This document shows, piece after piece, positions 46,070 to 54,441 of a stretch of 64,000 nucleotides of DNA. Position 1 is the first letter of the stretch. Every line of letters starts with the position of its first letter. The stretch is from contig NZ_BAAADE010000010.1 of NCBI RefSeq assembly GCF_039522165.1, forward strand, positions 1 through 64,000, written 5' to 3'. The position numbers and the translations under genes are program-made. Source of the DNA: Paenochrobactrum glaciei. GTDB lineage: Bacteria > Pseudomonadota > Alphaproteobacteria > Rhizobiales > Rhizobiaceae. The notes under the pieces are model-generated. The model made no database searches. It saw only the letters and a program-made list of their open reading frames with translations, and was not told the DNA's origin.

Positions 46070-46830
46070 ATGCTACCCTTCACATCTTTACCTGAACTAC
46101 CAAGCTTTGGAAAAAACTGCATAACCGCACCGATGCAATACATGTAAATACAGGCGACTGAGATTGCCACACGCAGCCACAATGGCGCATCAAGTGAGTA
46201 ATAAAGCGCTGCAACACCAAGCACACACCACAATAGGAAGATGCTTAAGTTGAGCATACGCAGACGCACGACCCGCACCGGATGCAGGAAGTAAATCGGC
46301 ATGAATGAGAGAATGGCCGAGAATACAACAATGCTGAAGGCGACCCATTCACCCGGACGCACGATAAATAAGGTGAAAACAACCATGTTCCAGACAACTG
46401 GAAAACCTTTGAAGAAGTTTTCACGCGTTTTCATTCCTGTATCGGCATAATAAATGGCACTGGAGACCACAATAATCGCACCGGAGATGAAAGACAGGTT
46501 TTGCCCCATGAAACCGCTTTGATAAAGCGCGAAGGCGGGAATCAAAACATAGGTCACATAATCGATAATATTATCGAGCAATTCGCCCGACCAGTTTGGC
46601 AGCACATATTTGACTTCCAACTTGCGGGCAATGGGCCCGTCAATACCGTCAACAAAGAGTGCAAGCCCCAACCACCAGAACATTGCTGTCCAGCGGCCAT
46701 CACTGGCAGCAACAATGGACAAAAATGCCAGAAACGAGCCGGATGCGGTGAGTAAGTGAACCGAAAAAGCCTTGGCTTGTGGTGCCGTTACTTTTTTGGC
46801 TTTAATCTTGTCTGCGATTTTGCTTTTCAC
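46066..46830 (-). CDS. pcs: Phosphatidylcholine synthase
   Basis: A 254-residue integral membrane CDP-alcohol phosphotransferase joining choline with CDP-diacylglycerol. The active-site motif appears as DGIDGPIARKLE with GELLDNIIDY downstream, the D-x2-DG-x2-AR...G-x3-D-x3-D pattern of the family. About eight transmembrane helices. PC synthase is characteristic of alphaproteobacteria that interact with hosts, including Brucella, where it is needed for virulence. GTG start; the pair pcs-qor is an operon. Confidence 0.93.
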   Translation of the reverse strand: MKSKIADKIKAKKVTAPQAKAFSVHLLTASGSFLAFLSIVAASDGRWTAMFWWLGLALFVDGIDGPIARKLEVKYVLPNWSGELLDNIIDYVTYVLIPAFALYQSGFMGQNLSFISGAIIVVSSAIYYADTGMKTRENFFKGFPVVWNMVVFTLFIVRPGEWVAFSIVVFSAILSFMPIYFLHPVRVVRLRMLNLSIFLLWCVLGVAALYYSLDAPLWLRVAISVACIYMYCIGAVMQFFPKLGSSGKDVKGSI

Positions 46831-47062
46831 GCTTCTTAACCGTTTCTGTCTCGATCTTTTCGTATGGCTGCATTATCAGCACGATTTGAAATGGTTTTCT
46901 ACCAGCCTTTGGCAATAGCATGCAAACCACAAAATAAAACCGCCATTAAATGCACGTTTTCTGCGATTAGCCTTTACACCGTAAAATGCTATAAAAGCCA
47001 GCAAGACTTATATTCTGTTGAGGAATCAACAAAAAACGTCTCGATTGTTGAGGATAAGTTCA
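46831..47062. other. Intergenic region before the UbiH-like gene
   Basis: About 230 bases divergent between pcs and the monooxygenase. No clear sites found; a short ORF here lacks coding character. Confidence 0.4.
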
Positions 47063-48271
47063 ATGAAACATGGCCAGACTAGAGATATTGTAATCAATGG
47101 TGGCGGACCTGCCGGTATGATGGCGGCGCTGGCGTTAACGGGGCGCGGTTATCATGTCACGCTGATCGGTCCTGAAACGGATAAAGATGACCGTCGCACC
47201 ACTGCTTTGATGAATCCGGCCATTCAGTTTCTGGAAAGCATCAATGTATGGGATGCTATCCGTCCGAAAGCGGCTGCCTTATCTTCTATGCGGATTATTG
47301 ATGGCACCAAGCGCCTCATCCGCAGCCCGACCGTGACATTCAGAGCATCCGAACTCGGTGAAGAAACTTTCGGCTTTAATATTCCGAATGCGCATTTAAA
47401 CGAAAAGCTGAGTGAAGCCGTCAATGCCGATCAACGTATTGAGCGCATCCATGCTCATGCAGAGAGCTTCACCTCCAATTCCGATAATGTCGAACTGACT
47501 TTATCGGATGGCCAGCTTTTCAATACTCGGCTTTTGATTGCTGCTGACGGGCGTAATTCGGGTGCCAGAGATGCAGCCGGTATCCGCACACATCGCTGGG
47601 CTTATCCGCAAACGGCGGTTGTTCTATGCTTTAGCCATGAACGCCCGCATGAAAATATTTCAACTGAGTTCCACACAGAAACCGGTCCTTTTACGCAAGT
47701 TCCTTTACAGGGCAACCGTTCAAGTCTGGTCTGGGTGGTTGATCCGGCACAGGCAACCACACTTTTAACTATGAGTGCGGAGCAACTTAGCCGTGAAATT
47801 GAAAACCGTATGCAGCATATGCTGGGCGCTGTGAGCGTTGAAACTGTGCCGCAAGGCTGGCCGCTTTCAGGGCTGGTGCCGCATGTTTTTGCAGCCAAAC
47901 GCACAATCCTGATCGGTGAAGCAGCCCATGTGTTTCCGCCGATCGGTGCGCAAGGACTTAATCTGGGCACCCGCGATATTGAAACCATTCTGACTGCGTT
48001 GAAAGCCGATATCAGCGATCCGGGTAGTGATCGTGTTATCCGTCAATATGACCGCTTGCGCCGCCCGGATATTCTGGCACGTACCGGCTCGGTTGATGCG
48101 CTTAATCGTTCACTACTGTCACCGATGCTGCCAGCACAGATCGCACGCAATTTTGGCCTTGAAATGTTGCGCAATTTCATGCCCTTACGTTCATTTTTTA
48201 TGCGTGAAGGCTTGCGTCCAGGCAGCGGTTTCAACAAAATGCTGCCCGCATTTCCAAAGCGTAAAGTTTGA
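47063..48271 (+). CDS. UbiH/Coq6-family FAD-dependent monooxygenase
   Basis: A 402-residue flavin hydroxylase. VINGGGPAGMMAALALTGRGY holds the GxGxxG FAD motif, LLIAADGRNSGARDAAGI the DG motif, and LIGEAAHVFPPIGAQGLNLGTRD the third FAD motif, with Glu where Asp is usual. This group hydroxylates the ubiquinone ring in alphaproteobacteria (UbiL, UbiM or UbiH/F-like), but the exact position cannot be told. ATG at 47063 with GAGG upstream. Confidence 0.88.
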   Translation: MKHGQTRDIVINGGGPAGMMAALALTGRGYHVTLIGPETDKDDRRTTALMNPAIQFLESINVWDAIRPKAAALSSMRIIDGTKRLIRSPTVTFRASELGEETFGFNIPNAHLNEKLSEAVNADQRIERIHAHAESFTSNSDNVELTLSDGQLFNTRLLIAADGRNSGARDAAGIRTHRWAYPQTAVVLCFSHERPHENISTEFHTETGPFTQVPLQGNRSSLVWVVDPAQATTLLTMSAEQLSREIENRMQHMLGAVSVETVPQGWPLSGLVPHVFAAKRTILIGEAAHVFPPIGAQGLNLGTRDIETILTALKADISDPGSDRVIRQYDRLRRPDILARTGSVDALNRSLLSPMLPAQIARNFGLEMLRNFMPLRSFFMREGLRPGSGFNKMLPAFPKRKV

Positions 48272-48289
48272 ATTTGAAAAACTGAACAA

Positions 48290-48326
48290 AAATAAAGCCG
48301 GTCAATTGACCGGCTTTATTATTTTT
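48290..48326. terminator. Perfect-palindrome bidirectional terminator
   Basis: A 30-base perfect inverted repeat at 48290-48319, centred on CAATTG, with GCCGGTC and GACCGGC in the arms, then a T-rich run. Ends the UbiH-like gene and the DEAD-box gene. Confidence 0.92.
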
Positions 48327-48339
48327 ATTCCAACAATAA

Positions 48340-49950
48340 TCAGCTGGACTGACTATTGCCGATATTAATTTCAATCAGCATGAAAGCCGGAATATCATTA
48401 CCGAAACCAATCGGTGACGGGCCGTCATCATGATCACGACGATGATTGTTGCGGCGATTCTGCTGATCGTTCTGACCGCGCAAACGGCGTTCTTCATTCG
48501 CGGCGCGGATCTGGTCGCGACGGCTACCTGAATCAGCAGGCGCAACAGTTTTGTGCTGGCCAACAAAAATCGGCACATCATCAATAATAGGCTGTGCGGC
48601 TTTACTCAGATCCTGAGGCATTTCTTCACTCACGCGCGGTTCTTTTTCAACGATGCGCACATCTTTATCAGCATGCTGTGCTTTTTGCGGCTTGCCACGT
48701 TGATTACGGCCACGACGGTTATTGCTGCTTTCTTCAGGCTCAACGGCTACCGGCAAGGTGCTCAAATCGCCATCATGCCATTCAATCTTTTCGTTGATCA
48801 TAGCTTCGATCGCAGCCAATGGCTTGGTATCAGCCTGTGTTACGACGGTGAAAGCCTTACCAGAGCGCCCTGCACGACCGGTACGGCCAATACGGTGCAC
48901 ATAATCTTCAGCATGAACTGGCACATCAAAGTTAAACACATGGCTGACATCAGGAATATCAAGGCCACGCGCAGCCACATCAGAAGCCACCAAAAGCTTC
49001 AGGCGGCCTTCTTTGAAATTGCTCAGCATTGTCATGCGTGAACGCTGATCCATATCGCCATGCAATGCACCGGCTTCAAAACCGTGCTTTACAAGCGAGC
49101 GGAACAATTCCGACACATCTTTTTTGCGATTACAGAAGATGATCGCATTTTTCAGTTCAGCTTCTTCCGCATTGATAATATCACGCAGAGCTGCGCGCTT
49201 ATCCCAAGGCTTCTTGCCGGATTTAACCAGACGCTGGGTCACCGTTTTGGCTGTTGAAGAGGCTTTGGCCGTTTCAATGCGTACTGGCGAATGCAAAAAC
49301 TGCTCGGTCAGCTTGGTAATTTCCGGCGGCATGGTTGCCGAGAAAAACAAGGTCTGACGGGTAAACGGAATGAGTTTGCAAATACGCTCAATGTCCGGAA
49401 TGAAACCCATATCCAGCATACGGTCAGCTTCATCAACAACGAGGATTTCCACGCCGGTGAGCAGCAGTTTACCGCGTTCAAAATGATCAAGCATACGGCC
49501 GGGCGTTGCGATCAGGACATCAGCGCCCCGTTCAAGCTTACGCTCCTGCTCTTCAAATGAAACACCACCAATGAGCAAAGCCACATTGAGGCGATGATTA
49601 ATACCATATTTAGTGAAGTTTTCTTCCACCTGTGCAGCCAGCTCACGGGTTGGCTCCAAAATGAGTGTGCGCGGCATACGGGCACGGGCACGACCTTTTT
49701 CCAGCAAGGTCAGCATTGGTAAAACGAAAGAAGCGGTTTTACCTGTTCCTGTTTGGGCAATTCCCAAAACATCCTTGCGCTCAAGTGCTGGAGGAATTGT
49801 GCCGGCCTGAATAGGAGTTGGGGCTGTATAGCCTGCCGTTTCTACAGCTGAAAGCACTTTCGGGGAAAGTCCGAGTTCGGCGAATGTTGTCAATGGAGGC
49901 TTAGCTCTCTTAGCTTGGGTTTTAGTGATCATATCAATCTGATGCAGCAT
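48340..49950 (-). CDS. DEAD-box ATP-dependent RNA helicase (RhlE-like)
   Basis: A 536-residue helicase. Q-motif PTPIQAGTIP, motif I AQTGTGKTASF, PTRELAAQ, TPGRMLDHF, VDEADRMLDMG, SATMP, VASDVAARGLDIP and HRIGRTGRAGRSG are all present in the first 380 residues. The C-terminal 150 residues are low-complexity, basic and Arg/Asn/Gln-rich, typical of RhlE-like enzymes that act in ribosome assembly or RNA decay. Start ATG 49950 or 49932; no ribosome-binding site decides between them. The upstream leader is AT-rich. Confidence 0.94.
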   Translation of the reverse strand: MLHQIDMITKTQAKRAKPPLTTFAELGLSPKVLSAVETAGYTAPTPIQAGTIPPALERKDVLGIAQTGTGKTASFVLPMLTLLEKGRARARMPRTLILEPTRELAAQVEENFTKYGINHRLNVALLIGGVSFEEQERKLERGADVLIATPGRMLDHFERGKLLLTGVEILVVDEADRMLDMGFIPDIERICKLIPFTRQTLFFSATMPPEITKLTEQFLHSPVRIETAKASSTAKTVTQRLVKSGKKPWDKRAALRDIINAEEAELKNAIIFCNRKKDVSELFRSLVKHGFEAGALHGDMDQRSRMTMLSNFKEGRLKLLVASDVAARGLDIPDVSHVFNFDVPVHAEDYVHRIGRTGRAGRSGKAFTVVTQADTKPLAAIEAMINEKIEWHDGDLSTLPVAVEPEESSNNRRGRNQRGKPQKAQHADKDVRIVEKEPRVSEEMPQDLSKAAQPIIDDVPIFVGQHKTVAPADSGSRRDQIRAANEERRLRGQNDQQNRRNNHRRDHDDGPSPIGFGNDIPAFMLIEINIGNSQSS

Positions 49951-50232
49951 TATAAAACGCCAAGCATGACAGAAAGAATATACTTATAAATGATCAGACA
50001 TTTATCTTTAGCTTTGCGATAAAAGGATGAGCTTTAAAAGTCAACAAAAATGGCGTTTTTGTTAAGTTTTGACGGTTCAAAGCGATAAAAATGCTTTAAT
50101 TTGAAAAGTCCGAGATCAAATCAGAGCAAAAAAGACATCATCACCAATTTTAACGCATATATAAAGACACGCATATTAACATTATATAGACACATAACAC
50201 CCTCTATATAAGAGCCCTTATCAAAGTATGTG
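49951..50232. other. AT-rich intergenic region between nadK and the helicase
   Basis: About 280 bases. Both flanking genes are on the minus strand. A hairpin of AACAAAAA with TTTTTGTT lies near 50042-50062. No RNA gene or coding signal identified. Confidence 0.4.
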
Positions 50233-51009
50233 TTAGTTGTGCCTGAACTGCTCGGTTAGAATGCGCTCATCCCATGAGTGGTTCTTATCAAACAGAATAT
50301 TAATCTTACTGTTACGTGCTTCACGGATAGTGACACTCAGGACAGATTTCACTTCCTTATTATCAGCAACAGCATTCACAGGGCGCTTGTCTGCTTCCAA
50401 TATATCAAAGCGAACGGTTACGTTTTTAGGCAAAAGCGCCCCACCCCAGCGACGCGGGCGATAGGGGCTGACAGCCGTCAACGCCAGAAGCGGTGCTTCC
50501 AATGGCAGGATCGGCCCTTGTGCCGACAAATTATAAGCGGTGGAACCGGCAGGCGTTGCCAACATCACGCCGTCACAGGCAAGCTCTTCCAGCCGCACTT
50601 TATCATCAATGGAGATTTGTATCTTGGCCGCCTGATAAGACTGACGGAACAAAGACACTTCATTAATAGCCATCGCCACGATTTCACCACCACTTGCTGC
50701 CTTTGCACGCATACGTAAAGGACGGATTGTTTCCAATTGAGCATCAGCTAACCGCTCCGGCAATCCGTCAACATGAAACTCGTTCATCAGAAAACCAACC
50801 GAACCGCGATTCATGCCATAGACCGGTTTGCCGGTATTCATAAAGTCGCGCAGCGTTTGCAACATCAAACCGTCACCACCAAGGGCAACAATCACATCAG
50901 CATCCTCAATTTTGGACTGTCCATATCGGGCAATGCACAAAGATTCGGCTTCAAGCGATTCTTTTGTGCCGGAAGAGAGGAAATGATAGCTGTTAAATTC
51001 ACGCGACAT
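50233..51009 (-). CDS. nadK: NAD kinase
   Basis: A 258-residue enzyme making NADP from NAD, the short Rhizobiales form without an N-terminal extension. The GGDG motif is in IVALGGDGLMLQTL (near residues 40-53); NRGSVGFLMNEF, NEVSLFRQ, CDGVMLATPAGSTAYNLSAQGPILP follow in order, typical of NAD kinases. Begins MSREFNSYHFLSSG. Lies just before the tRNA-Thr on the opposite strand. Confidence 0.95.
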   Translation of the reverse strand: MSREFNSYHFLSSGTKESLEAESLCIARYGQSKIEDADVIVALGGDGLMLQTLRDFMNTGKPVYGMNRGSVGFLMNEFHVDGLPERLADAQLETIRPLRMRAKAASGGEIVAMAINEVSLFRQSYQAAKIQISIDDKVRLEELACDGVMLATPAGSTAYNLSAQGPILPLEAPLLALTAVSPYRPRRWGGALLPKNVTVRFDILEADKRPVNAVADNKEVKSVLSVTIREARNSKINILFDKNHSWDERILTEQFRHN

Positions 51010-51165
51010 TTGTTTTTTCAGGCTCCATCAGTGCCAAATTGTGGATGAATAATGCAGTTTATCCATAAAAAGGGGTAGCACAGCTAAAAAAACTTAGCCA
51101 GTCGACGTTTTTTTAGATTTCCCCCTTTACTCTTTGAATTAATATGCTATTTCAGCATCAAGGTT

Positions 51166-51241
<76 letters not shown>

Positions 51242-51580
51242 CTTTTCTTTTACAGTGATGCAAATTGCAAAGTGATTACAATCACTTACCTGTAAAATCT
51301 GATTTCACGCTCCCCTCACCTGACATCCCGAAATCACCATTGATTTCATTTAAGAATAAGTTTTACGTCCCTCACCTTTTGTGGTGTCATTAAGGGCAAT
51401 CGCACTGGCCTGTCTCATCCCTGACAATAATGCCAGCCACTGATTCTTATTTTCATTATTCACAGCCTAAAATACGATTTGACTCTCTAATTAAATTAGA
51501 ACATTTAAAGAACAAATTAGCTTTTGTAAAAATACATTCAACCCTTTTGCGCACGTTTAGCGCCACGGGATAGCTGTGCC
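51242..51580. other. Region between the tRNA and first prophage gene
   Basis: About 340 AT-rich bases with no coding signal. It holds a perfect palindrome (51270-51287). The first gene's promoter should be here. A left attachment site would be expected at or near the tRNA 3' end. Confidence 0.5.
51270..51287. repeat. Perfect palindrome, possible operator
   Basis: AAGTGATT-AC-AATCACTT: two 8-base arms around a two-base centre. The size and symmetry suit a dimeric helix-turn-helix repressor site. No T run follows, so it is not a terminator. It lies 29 bases after the tRNA. Confidence 0.45.
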
Positions 51581-51832
51581 ATGAACTGGAAAAGCCAAAT
51601 ACAAGTTCGTGATCTGGAAGATGATCAACGCTTAGAAATGATCTGCCTTAAATGCGGCCGCCTTGTTTACATCAAGAAAGCCGACATTTGTAAGAAGGAA
51701 GGCTATGAGCAGCTTTACCTCGATGAAGTCGAGCGGCGTTCACGGTGCCGCGGTAAAGGTTGTGACGGACGATTCCGCATGGCTATGGAGCGCCTTAAGG
51801 AACTGAGCGGCTTTGTAGGTGGCATAGCATGA
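51581..51832 (+). CDS. Small zinc-ribbon protein (first of a tandem pair)
   Basis: An 83-residue basic and acidic mixed protein with cysteines at 22, 25, 37, 56 and 61: CLKC near the start of the fold, then RCRGKGC. Pairs CxxC and CxxxxC suggest a zinc ribbon. Family not recognised. Its end overlaps the next gene (ATGA), which has the same layout, and both share an ERR-x-RC segment, so they are likely diverged duplicates. Cytoplasmic; nucleic-acid binding or protein binding possible but unproven. Confidence 0.6.
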   Translation: MNWKSQIQVRDLEDDQRLEMICLKCGRLVYIKKADICKKEGYEQLYLDEVERRSRCRGKGCDGRFRMAMERLKELSGFVGGIA

Positions 51833-52092
51833 CCCGCCTATATGATCTGAGTCATAAAGACTTGATCCGTCTCACTTGCAATAAATGCGCCCATACTCGG
51901 GAAATACCATCCCGATTTTTGGCAGCTATCTGCGGCGAGGAACTAACATTAATTTCTATTGAACGCAGATTGCGCTGTAAAATATGCAGCAACCGCGTAA
52001 ATAACAAACTTGAAACCTTATTAGGCCAAGTCGATCCGCAAGGCGATTACCTTACATACAGAGAGCCTGACAACTTAAGACGACCAACATGA
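51829..52092 (+). CDS. Small zinc-ribbon protein (second of a tandem pair)
   Basis: An 87-residue protein with cysteines at 17, 20, 35, 50 and 53: CNKC and CKIC separated by about 30 residues, a clean zinc-ribbon spacing. The middle SIERRLRC matches VERRSRC in its neighbour. It overlaps that gene by four bases. No family recognised; likely prophage-encoded. Confidence 0.6.
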   Translation: MTRLYDLSHKDLIRLTCNKCAHTREIPSRFLAAICGEELTLISIERRLRCKICSNRVNNKLETLLGQVDPQGDYLTYREPDNLRRPT

Positions 52093-52239
52093 GACAAATT
52101 GCCCCTAAAATTTTAATTTATGGAGACAATGACCTAATACTTAAGCCGCATAGTTTCTACGATCAATGAAACCTGTAATGACAAGCTTTTAATAAAACGA
52201 TACTACGTGCCTAACGATTCTTGGTGGCAGGTGTAGGCT

Positions 52240-52785
52240 ATGGATGAACATAAAGACTTTTTTGATGATTATAGTTTTGTAAAATTAGATCATGCAAATG
52301 GATCATGGAATAGCTTTGAAAGTGACTGGCGCCAGCAATGTGATGATTTAGATGAAGATTTTGAGTCATACGCGGGAGAAACATTTAGCGTATTGAACCC
52401 TTTAGCAAATAATGGAAACAAACTTGCTGGGGTTTTTGCACTTGTCAAAAATCAAAAACATCTTGCTGTATGTCAAGTCAACACCACATTGCTACCCAAG
52501 TATGATGGGCCAGTTATGCGGGTTCGCTTTATAACCATGTCACCTGAATATGACCTAAGAGACATACCAGGTCACGATTATGGTGAAGTTCTGGTATCAT
52601 TGCTCTATCAAGTCGTACAATTAGCCTACATTGATGAAATTTTAAAGAGTAAGCATATAAAATTTCACGTACGAAGCCCTTCAGATTTAAGCTTTTTTAC
52701 AGCTTTTAGTCACGGGCTAAAACAAGAAGAAGTTTTCCACTCTGTTCAAATGAGTGGATCATGGCTATATATAACCAGAAAGTAG
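52240..52785 (+). CDS. Hypothetical protein, possibly GNAT-like fold
   Basis: A 181-residue acidic protein (begins MDEHKDFFDDYSFVKLDH). The middle, MRVRFITMSPEYD then YGEVLVSLLYQVVQLAYI, has the strand then long helix pattern of acetyltransferases, and the C-terminal WLYITRK ends a beta strand, but the acetyl-CoA Q/RxxGxG/A loop is not clear. No family assigned. It is on the plus strand within the prophage end, about 150 bases after the zinc-ribbon pair; AT-richer than core genes, which fits a recent arrival. Confidence 0.6.
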   Translation: MDEHKDFFDDYSFVKLDHANGSWNSFESDWRQQCDDLDEDFESYAGETFSVLNPLANNGNKLAGVFALVKNQKHLAVCQVNTTLLPKYDGPVMRVRFITMSPEYDLRDIPGHDYGEVLVSLLYQVVQLAYIDEILKSKHIKFHVRSPSDLSFFTAFSHGLKQEEVFHSVQMSGSWLYITRK

Positions 52786-52826
52786 TGCTTAGGCGCTACA
52801 ATACAGCGTGACGAGAGGACAATGTA

Positions 52827-52961
52827 ATGGACAAAGCAATTGGTTATGCAATTGATAATGCCGTCAAGCATGCAATTCAAAAGATCGGCCTAAAAGAATT
52901 TAAAAAAACATCTATGTTTATGTCTAACAACCGATCTACTGAACAAAAAGCAGCGGCTTAG
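52827..52961 (+). CDS. Small hypothetical protein (44 aa)
   Basis: A 44-codon ORF starting MDKAIGYAIDNAVKHAIQ and ending EQKAAA. AGAGGA lies eight bases before the ATG, and a strong terminator follows 23 bases after the stop. The N-terminal part would be an amphipathic helix. Too short for a family call; reality rests on the ribosome site and terminator. Confidence 0.5.
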   Translation: MDKAIGYAIDNAVKHAIQKIGLKEFKKTSMFMSNNRSTEQKAAA

Positions 52962-52983
52962 TCCATAAAAAATATACACAAAG

Positions 52984-53009
52984 AAAGCCCCGTTTAACGG
53001 GGCTTTTTT
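52984..53009 (+). terminator. Terminator after the 44-codon ORF
   Basis: Stem GCCCCGT (52987-52993) with ACGGGGC (52997-53003), three-base loop, six-T run. Also has an A run before it, so could act on the minus strand. Confidence 0.92.
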
Positions 53010-53051
53010 ATTACCGTTTGCATGGACAGTTGTACCACGCAGGAAACGACT

Positions 53052-53174
53052 ATGAGCACAAATGACGAGAGTAAAACCCGAACAACCACCGGTGTAGATG
53101 AACATTGGTGCATGCATAACGGCTGCAAGAAATGGGGCAGTTTTGCCTTTCATGGCCACTTTGGGGAAATGTGA
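53052..53174 (+). CDS. Small protein with WC-x2-H-x2-C motif (40 aa)
   Basis: A 40-codon ORF ending DEHWCMHNGCKKWGSF then AFHGHFGEM. AGGAAA is six bases before the ATG. The motif WC-x-H-x-GC-x-KWG-x-F is seen in small phage and prophage proteins, which as I recall go on to a second cysteine/histidine pair; that part is missing here, so this copy may be shortened. Function unknown. Confidence 0.5.
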   Translation: MSTNDESKTRTTTGVDEHWCMHNGCKKWGSFAFHGHFGEM

Positions 53175-53430
53175 TATTGGAATGACATAAACATGTGGGA
53201 ATAAACAAAATAACAACAATCAAAAGCAGAGTTTTTATTTAAATCCAAGCTGAGGGTTGACTTTAAGATTATAGCACCTACATTAGCCATATCGATATTT
53301 GCTTGTTTAGCTTTGCTTCTTGCGCATCATTAGCGCCTTTAACGAACCTTCCCTTTCAAAAAATCGTTATCATACTCACAGTTCATATTGAGCTGGGAGC
53401 ATCTTATTTATTGCTAAGAGAGGGTTCATT
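53175..53430. other. Leader and intergenic region before the cold-shock gene
   Basis: About 255 AT-rich bases. May include a long 5' leader, as is usual for cold-shock genes, but no known cold-box was recognised. No ORF is supported. Confidence 0.4.
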
Positions 53431-53640
53431 ATGACCACTGGCACAGTTAAATGGTTTGATTCAATTAAAGGCTTCGGCTTTATCCAGCCTGACAATGGCG
53501 GCAACGATGTGTTTGTACATATTTCTGCAGTTGAGCGTGCGAACATGTCCCAACTGAATGAAGGCCAGAAAATCGGATACGACACAGAGCGTGACAACAA
53601 GTCAGGCAAAATGTCAGCTTGCAATCTGCAAGCAGCATAA
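53431..53640 (+). CDS. CspA-family cold-shock protein
   Basis: A 69-residue OB-fold RNA/DNA chaperone. TGTVKWFDSIKGFGFIQP carries RNP1 (KGFGFI) and NDVFVHISAVERA carries RNP2 (VFVHI). It has Asp where Asn is usual in KWFN. The C-terminal half (NMSQLNEGQKIGYDTERDNKSGKMSACNLQAA) differs more from standard alphaproteobacterial CspA. Position within the accessory region suggests a phage-carried copy. GAGAGGG before the start; terminator downstream. Confidence 0.9.
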   Translation: MTTGTVKWFDSIKGFGFIQPDNGGNDVFVHISAVERANMSQLNEGQKIGYDTERDNKSGKMSACNLQAA

Positions 53641-53702
53641 TTCGGTATTACTCATTCTTGACCACGGATGTACTGGCACTAATGAGAAAATAATACCAAC
53701 TG

Positions 53703-53730
53703 AGGTCAGACAAATTGTCTGGCCTTTTTT
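53703..53730 (+). terminator. Terminator after the cold-shock gene
   Basis: Stem GGTCAGACA with TGTCTGGCC (one G-T pair), loop of three, and a six-T run. Confidence 0.9.
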
Positions 53731-53755
53731 ATTTTCTATTACATATGGATAATTC

Positions 53756-54001
53756 ATGAAAAATACATTTAGCGCCCTTCGCGAAACGGCTGAAATTGCA
53801 TTTCAAAAAACGCAATTGCATAACCAAATACGAACAAGAGTGGAAAAAGAAATTGATGAAGAAACAAGACTAAGAGCCGAGAAAACAGCTCGCCTCAAAG
53901 CTGCGCGTCTGGCATTTCAACCTGTCGAGACATTACGTAAAACCATATCAAAGGGTGTTAAAACCTCCTTTAATAATGAAACTGATTACACCAAGAATTA
54001 A
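53756..54001 (+). CDS. Small charged hypothetical protein
   Basis: An 81-residue, Lys/Arg/Glu-rich mainly helical protein: SALRETAEIAFQKTQLHNQI at the start and ETRLRAEKTARLKAARLAF in the middle. Similar small proteins occur in Rhizobiales genomes, function unknown. The last 54 bases overlap the end of the convergent XhlA-like gene. GGATAA lies before the ATG. Confidence 0.6.
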   Translation: MKNTFSALRETAEIAFQKTQLHNQIRTRVEKEIDEETRLRAEKTARLKAARLAFQPVETLRKTISKGVKTSFNNETDYTKN

Positions 54002-54241
54002 AGCACTAATAATCAGCCAGACTACCTTTGCTAATGTTTCACTTACACCCGATATTTTCTTTTCCAGATCATTGAACCGGTTGTCCATGTGCTTCCACTG
54101 CTCGTCCTTACGCGCATCTGCCAATTCAGCTTGTCGCTGCCATTGCTCAAGAGAAGTTACGCGTAAGGCCATGGCAGTTATCTGATGCTCGTTGCCGATG
54201 ATACGAGAACGTAAATCGAAATCATTGTCGTTTGGTATCAT
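53948..54241 (-). CDS. XhlA-like phage membrane protein
   Basis: A 97-residue protein with a coiled coil (about 25-65, rich in Asp/Arg/Gln) and one C-terminal transmembrane helix (VWLIISALILGVISFII). This is the layout of hemolysin XhlA and other holin partners. Its start at 54241 overlaps the outer spanin stop by one base (TGATG), so it is the last gene of the lysis operon. It could be a holin or membrane anchor. A GTG at 54250 is the alternative start. Confidence 0.65.
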   Translation of the reverse strand: MIPNDNDFDLRSRIIGNEHQITAMALRVTSLEQWQRQAELADARKDEQWKHMDNRFNDLEKKISGVSETLAKVVWLIISALILGVISFIIKGGFNTL

Positions 54242-54441
54242 CACCAGCACCCAGCCTTCTTTCCATATGCATTATGACTGGCGATTCCTTGCCCTGCCAG
54301 TTTATCGTTTTGAGTCACGTACACAGCCGTTTCTGGCTTAAGGCTGATCTTCTGCCAGCCCGCGCAATTGCTCGCACTGGTCGCGCACCCCGCCAAGCTC
54401 AACACAGAGAGTAAAGCCGTCCATATTGGTGATTGTCTCAT
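54241..54441 (-). CDS. Outer-membrane spanin (Rz1-like lipoprotein)
   Basis: A 66-residue lipoprotein beginning MRQSPIWTALLSVLSLAGC, lipobox Cys19. The mature part NCAGWQKI...LAGQGIASHNAYGKKAGCW matches the small outer spanin type of Rhizobiales phages (GW near the start, HN-x-G-x-x-GCW at the end). It lies in another frame inside the 3' half of the Rz gene, overlapping it by 104 bases, as for lambda Rz/Rz1. AGGT lies before the ATG. Confidence 0.78.
   Translation of the reverse strand: MRQSPIWTALLSVLSLAGCATSASNCAGWQKISLKPETAVYVTQNDKLAGQGIASHNAYGKKAGCW

Noticed and set aside
46864..47082. 72-codon plus-strand frame before the UbiH-like gene
   Set aside because: No ribosome site or coding character.
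52890..53219. Open frame of about 109 codons on minus
   Set aside because: Lies opposite two small ORFs with good ribosome sites and across a strong terminator; composition unlike a protein.
54232..54414. 60-codon plus-strand frame in the spanin region
   Set aside because: Shadow of overlapping spanin genes; no ribosome site.
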